Assembly (NCBI RefSeq): GCF_014203895.1
Contig: NZ_JACHJY010000016.1
Span: 1-64,000, forward strand
Direction of reading: 5' to 3'
Length of the DNA: 64,000 nucleotides
Source of the DNA: Streptomyces nymphaeiformis
Lineage (GTDB): Bacteria > Actinomycetota > Actinomycetes > Streptomycetales > Streptomycetaceae
Program-made: the position numbers and the translations under genes
In this document: piece by piece, positions 60,661 through 64,000 of the stretch
Position numbering within the stretch: position 1 is the stretch's first letter
How the letters are laid out: each line of letters begins with the position of its first letter
Notes under the pieces: model-generated
Seen by the model: only the letters and a program-made list of their open reading frames with translations
The model's database searches: none
Told to the model about the DNA's origin: nothing

Positions 60661-61139
60661 CCACCGGAGCGGGGGGAGCCCCGGGCGTCTTCGAGGCGGC
60701 CACGGGCGACGGGCCGCCGCTGTCCCCGGCCGAGGCCGAGCAGCGCTCGCGGGAGGTTCGCGCGGCCGTCGACGGACTGCTCCAGATCAGGCGGTTGACC
60801 CTGAGCCGGGGCGGCGACCCGAGGACCGTGCCCGCCGACTGGGAGCGGCGGAGACCGGTTCGGGCGGTGGCCCTCGCCCTGGAGTCCGGCGGGGTCACGC
60901 CCTCGTCGGTGGACGCCTCGGGGACACGGCTCTCCACCGGGTACCGCGTCACGGCGGGGGAGCGGCCCGGGACGGCCGTGGTGGAGTGGCTCGGCCCGCC
61001 GGGGGCGGGCGCCGCCCAGGAGGAGGCGGCGGCCCTGGGCGACTGCGTGCCGGCCCTGGCGCGGCTCGGCTGGGAGGCGCTGCTCTACAAGGGACCGCGC
61101 GGCCGCCGCTTCCTGGAGGTGGAGCCCGTGTCCCCGTGA
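60657..61139 (+). CDS. Unknown protein coupled to the WGR protein
   Basis: 160 residues from GTG 60657, which overlaps the WGR gene stop (GTGA). The start is followed by a Gly-rich stretch, then helical and strand segments ending RGRRFLEVEPVSP. No recognised domain, no membrane segment. The tight coupling is the only clue: it probably acts with the WGR-propeller protein. It is convergent with the DUF350 gene 10 bases away. Confidence 0.65.
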   Translation: MTTGAGGAPGVFEAATGDGPPLSPAEAEQRSREVRAAVDGLLQIRRLTLSRGGDPRTVPADWERRRPVRAVALALESGGVTPSSVDASGTRLSTGYRVTAGERPGTAVVEWLGPPGAGAAQEEAAALGDCVPALARLGWEALLYKGPRGRRFLEVEPVSP

Positions 61140-61149
61140 GGCGCGGGCG

Positions 61150-61572
61150 TCAGGCGATCGAGGCGGAGACGATCGCCGAGACCGCGATGTTGCAGGAGGC
61201 CGTCACCCAGACCGCCGGGTGCGGCTCGGGATCGACGAGCGTGGCGCCGAGCTTCCCCGGCGTGACCAGGTCGACGACGAGGAAGGCCACCGCCATCATC
61301 ACCAGGCCGAGCAGGCCGAACGCGGCGGTCGAGACGAGCCCCTTGCCGAAGTGGTCGTACGTCGTCCAGATCGAGGTGAAGACGATGCCGCCGATGCCGA
61401 GGAGCGCCGAGCTCAGCAGGATCGCGGCGTTGCGGTTGCGGTCCTCCCAGATCTGGCGGCCGAGCTTGCCGGGGGTCAGCAGGTCCACGAGCACGATGCC
61501 GAGGATCAGCAGGACCACGCCGAGTGCGCCGTAGGCACCCGCCCGGCCAAGGCCGTTGACGATGTCACTCAT
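61150..61572 (-). CDS. DUF350 family membrane protein
   Basis: 140 residues, four helices arranged as two repeats of a two-helix unit, each containing a VDL-TPGKLG loop (about 29-38 and 100-109), the DUF350 signature. Function of the family is not established; it is often found near glutathionylspermidine-synthase-like and other envelope-stress genes, none of which is visible here. Confidence 0.88.
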   Translation of the reverse strand: MSDIVNGLGRAGAYGALGVVLLILGIVLVDLLTPGKLGRQIWEDRNRNAAILLSSALLGIGGIVFTSIWTTYDHFGKGLVSTAAFGLLGLVMMAVAFLVVDLVTPGKLGATLVDPEPHPAVWVTASCNIAVSAIVSASIA

Positions 61573-61651
61573 GAAGGGCCGGCTCCGAAGGGTTGCGATC
61601 GCGGGGATCGATGGTCAAGGACCGGCAAAATGTAGCGTACGGGTGAACGGG

Positions 61652-61688
61652 GTCCGCCGCCCGCCCGGAGCTCGGGCGGACGGCGGAC
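61652..61688 (-). terminator. Hairpin terminator after the HdeD-like gene
   Basis: GTCCGCCG-C-CCGCCCG (61652 on) pairs with CGGGCGG-A-CGGCGGAC (ending 61688), 15 bp with one mismatch and a small loop. It follows the end of the minus-strand gene at 61708. Confidence 0.7.
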
Positions 61689-61707
61689 GGAGGCGGTGCG
61701 CATCCGG

Positions 61708-62322
61708 CTAGGCGCCCGGCGGGAGGTCCTTGGCGCGGGAGCGGACCATGAAGGCCGTGACGAGCTCGACGACGCCGACGACGAGGAGCCAGATGCCGGC
61801 GAGGACCGTGAGCACCGTGGCCGACTCCAGCGGGGCGACGATCAGCACCACACCGGCGACCGCGCTGACGATGCCGAGGAAGATCTGCCAGCCGCGCGCC
61901 GGCATCGCCGGGTCGGAGGCGGCCGCCACAGTCTGTGTGATGCCGCGGAAGAGCCAGCCGATGCCGATCCACAGCGCGAGCAGCAGGGTCGACTGCGTCG
62001 CGCCCCGGAAGCAGAACAGGCCGAGCAGGATCGACAGCGCGCCGCTGATGAAGGCCATGACCCGCAGGGCCGTGGTGGCGTGCGTGCCGAACGCGGCGAC
62101 CAGTTGCATCACACCGCTGAGCAGCAGGTACAGGCCGAAGAGCACCCCCACCACCCGCAGGGTGGCCTCCGGCCAGGCCAGCACCATGACGCCGAGGATC
62201 AGCGAGGCGAGGCCGGCGACGAGCAGGGCCTGCCAGGCGAAGCCCGCGAGGAGTCCCACGGGCCCGGGTGGCACGTCCCCGCGTGCGTCGCGGCCGTACG
62301 GACTGTCGTGAGTCTGTGTCAT
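61708..62322 (-). CDS. HdeD family (DUF308) membrane protein
   Basis: 204 residues with six helices in three repeated hairpins (LGVMVLAWPEATLRVVGVLF, ISGALSILLGLFCF, LGIVSAVAGVVLIVAPLESA), the pattern of HdeD-type acid-resistance membrane proteins. The role in Streptomyces is unproven. The ATG at 62322 is 59 bases after the dipeptidase stop (62382), so co-transcription is possible. Confidence 0.85.
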   Translation of the reverse strand: MTQTHDSPYGRDARGDVPPGPVGLLAGFAWQALLVAGLASLILGVMVLAWPEATLRVVGVLFGLYLLLSGVMQLVAAFGTHATTALRVMAFISGALSILLGLFCFRGATQSTLLLALWIGIGWLFRGITQTVAAASDPAMPARGWQIFLGIVSAVAGVVLIVAPLESATVLTVLAGIWLLVVGVVELVTAFMVRSRAKDLPPGA

Positions 62323-62381
62323 GGAACCGCACCGGTCCTTTCGTTGCGGTCGGGGGAGGGGAGAGCCGGGAAGGGGCGGGG

Positions 62382-63758
62382 TCAGAGGGGAGTGGCGTAC
62401 GAGCTCAGGAAGAGGGCCTCGGCCAGCGCCATGTGCTCGATCTCGGAGGGGTCCACGCTCTCGTTCGGCGCGTGGATGAGGCAGCCCGGCTCCTCGACGC
62501 CGATCAGGGCGATCTCCGCCTCGGGGAACTGCGCGGCGAGGACGTTGCACAGCGGGATCGACCCGCCCTGCCCCGACTGGACCATGTCCTTTCCGTACGC
62601 CTCGCGCAGCGCCGAAGCCAGGGCCCGGTAGGCGGGTCCGTCGGTGCGGGCCCTGAAGGGCTGGCCGGCGCTCTCCGGCTCCACCTCCACCCGCGCGCCC
62701 CACGGGGCGGCCGAGGTCAGATGGTCGGTGAGGGCGCGCAGGGCGTCGTTCGCGTCGATCCCCGGCGGCACCCGCAGGCTGACCCTGGCCCGTACCTTCG
62801 CCTGGATCGCCGCCGAGGAACCCACCACCGGCGGGCAGTCGATGCCGAGGACGGTGACGGCGGGCCGGGCCCACAGCTCGTCGGCCACCGAGCCCGTGCC
62901 GACCAGGGACACCCCGTCGAGGACGCCCACATCGGTGCGGAACTGCTCGACGGGGTAGTCCACCCCGTCCCAGGTGCCGTCGCCGGCGAGCCCCTTGATC
63001 GTCGTGTTGCCGTGCTCGTCGCGGAGGCCGTCGAGGATCCGGACGAGCGCGGCCAGGGCGTCGGGCGCGGGGCCGCCGAACATGCCGGAGTGCATCTCGC
63101 CCTTGAGGGTGGAGACGGTCACGACGACGTTGGTGAGCCCGCGCAGCGAGGTGGTGGCGGTGGGCAGACCCAGCGCGAAGTTGCCGGTGTCGCAGACCAA
63201 CAGGGTGTCGGCGGCGAACAGTTCGGGCTGGAGCGGCACGAGCTGTTCGAGCCCGCCCGTCCCCTGCTCCTCCGAACCCTCCGCCACGAACTTGATGTTC
63301 ACGGGGAAGCCCCGGCCCTCCGGCCCGCCGAGCGCGCGCAGCGCCGTCAGGTGCATGGCGATGTTGCCCTTGCAGTCGGCGGCGCCGCGGCCGTACCAGC
63401 GCCCGTCGCGCTCGGTGAGCTCGAAGGGAGGGGTCTCCCAGGCGGCGTCGTCGAGCGGCGGCTGCACGTCGTAGTGGCAGTAGAGCAGCACCGTCGGCGC
63501 GCCCTCGGGACCCGGCGCGTGCCCCACCACCGCGTCCGTGCCGTCCGGGGTCGTCACCCGGCGCATGCCGCGGAGTCCGGCCTCCGTGAAGGCCCGTACG
63601 AGGAAGTCGGCCGTCTTCGCGCACTCCTCGGGCGGGAACTGGCGCGGGTCGGCGACGGAGCGCATCGCCACCAGAGCGGTCAGGTCCTCCTTCGCCCGGG
63701 GCATCAGTGCCCGGACCTTCTCCCGCAGGGCTGCGGTCTCGGTGGACTCGGCGGACAT
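62382..63758 (-). CDS. M20 family dipeptidase
   Basis: 458 residues, cytoplasmic. Metal-binding residues of the M20 fold are visible: His95 and Asp97 in CHYDVQP, Asp128 in GRGAADCKGN, and Glu163-Glu164 in AEGSEEQGTG (catalytic Glu and ligand). The lid domain (about 205-370) contains the GEMHSGMFGG segment of the dipeptidase (carnosinase-like) branch. It cleaves dipeptides or acylated amino acids. ATG 63758 follows the family start. Confidence 0.92.
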   Translation of the reverse strand: MSAESTETAALREKVRALMPRAKEDLTALVAMRSVADPRQFPPEECAKTADFLVRAFTEAGLRGMRRVTTPDGTDAVVGHAPGPEGAPTVLLYCHYDVQPPLDDAAWETPPFELTERDGRWYGRGAADCKGNIAMHLTALRALGGPEGRGFPVNIKFVAEGSEEQGTGGLEQLVPLQPELFAADTLLVCDTGNFALGLPTATTSLRGLTNVVVTVSTLKGEMHSGMFGGPAPDALAALVRILDGLRDEHGNTTIKGLAGDGTWDGVDYPVEQFRTDVGVLDGVSLVGTGSVADELWARPAVTVLGIDCPPVVGSSAAIQAKVRARVSLRVPPGIDANDALRALTDHLTSAAPWGARVEVEPESAGQPFRARTDGPAYRALASALREAYGKDMVQSGQGGSIPLCNVLAAQFPEAEIALIGVEEPGCLIHAPNESVDPSEIEHMALAEALFLSSYATPL

Positions 63759-63930
63759 GCGCACCCACTTCCCTCGGGGACGAAAAGCATCCTCAGTCAA
63801 GCAACAGTGGGCAATCGCCGCAAAACATGACTCATATGGCCTATTCGGAAGGTGCTCCGGAGGGCGCCGGGGAGCGGGCGGGACGAGAGTGGACGGCGTA
63901 CGTGTCCGCCTCCCGCACCTGGAGAACCCC

Positions 63931-64000
63931 ATGGGCCACCCCAACCGACGCGATCTCGGACTGCTCGTGCTGAGAGTCGGCACCGGTGCCGTGCTCGCCG
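63931..64000 (+). CDS. DoxX-like membrane protein, N-terminal fragment
   Basis: Only 23 codons are in the window: MGHPNRRDLGLLVLRVGTGA and continuing into a hydrophobic helix. A short basic start followed by RDLGLLVLRVGTG is the typical beginning of DoxX family membrane proteins. A GGAG site lies 6 bases before the ATG. Confidence 0.65.
   Translation, partial: MGHPNRRDLGLLVLRVGTGAVLA

Overview
The window is chromosomal DNA from a high-GC actinomycete, almost certainly a Streptomyces. Third codon positions are nearly all G or C, GTG starts and GGAGG-type ribosome sites are common, and many genes overlap by ATGA, GTGA or TGATG. Marker loci are typical of the genus: the 2-methylisoborneol/encapsulin operon, the cebEFG-bglC/CebR cellobiose system, mutAB-meaB and lutABC. 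I see no rRNA, tRNA, CRISPR array, transposase or phage gene.

Layout. 1-3323: start of a glutamate-cysteine-ligase-like gene (minus), the uracil-DNA glycosylase UdgX, and a run of small stress-type genes (a SRPBCC protein and three short charged proteins) ending in a baeRF2-like gene that looks broken by an internal deletion. 3566-9080: polysaccharide deacetylase, a TerD-like protein, a small secreted protein, an AhpD-fold protein divergent from pirin, and a GNAT acetyltransferase. 9465-13270: family 2B encapsulin shell with cyclic-nucleotide-binding domain, 2-methylisoborneol synthase and geranyl-diphosphate C-methyltransferase, closed by a strong hairpin. 13327-15407: MFS exporter divergent from a MarR regulator with two matching operator-like sites. 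15518-20477: meaB-mutB-mutA. 20581-27163: methyltransferase, MMPL transporter, luciferase-like oxidoreductase, glycerophosphodiesterase, IclR regulator and a secreted protein.

27228-40025 is a compact cellulose-degradation island: bglC, cebG, cebF, cebE (minus), cebR, then CBM2-GH6 and CBM2-GH5 cellulases (minus) divergent from a CBM2-GH48 cellulase. Perfect TGGGAGCGCTCCCA boxes (the CebR operator) stand before cebE, before cebR and between GH5 and GH48, with degenerate copies before bglC and GH5. The secreted cellulases would release cellobiose, CebEFG import it, BglC hydrolyse it, and CebR repress the set until cellobiose or a related sugar is present. No ATPase gene accompanies cebEFG, so a shared one such as MsiK is expected elsewhere.

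40118-64000: a secreted beta-propeller protein resembling dispase autolysis-inducing protein, a TipAL-like MerR regulator with its own 19-bp-spacer promoter, an array of eight 38-bp repeats, an extracellular nuclease, lutABC (lactate oxidation) with an unusual chain of micro-ORFs before lutC, a phosphatase, an HxlR/ketopantoate-reductase operon, a ROK regulator, a MacB/FtsX-type ABC pair, an SPFH plus M23-peptidase pair, a WGR-domain propeller protein coupled to an orphan, DUF350 and HdeD-like membrane proteins, an M20 dipeptidase and the start of a DoxX-type gene.

The best candidates for new biology are the lutC micro-ORF chain, the 38-bp repeat array, the N-terminal loading region of the encapsulated terpene synthase, and the regulatory wiring of the cellulolysis island.
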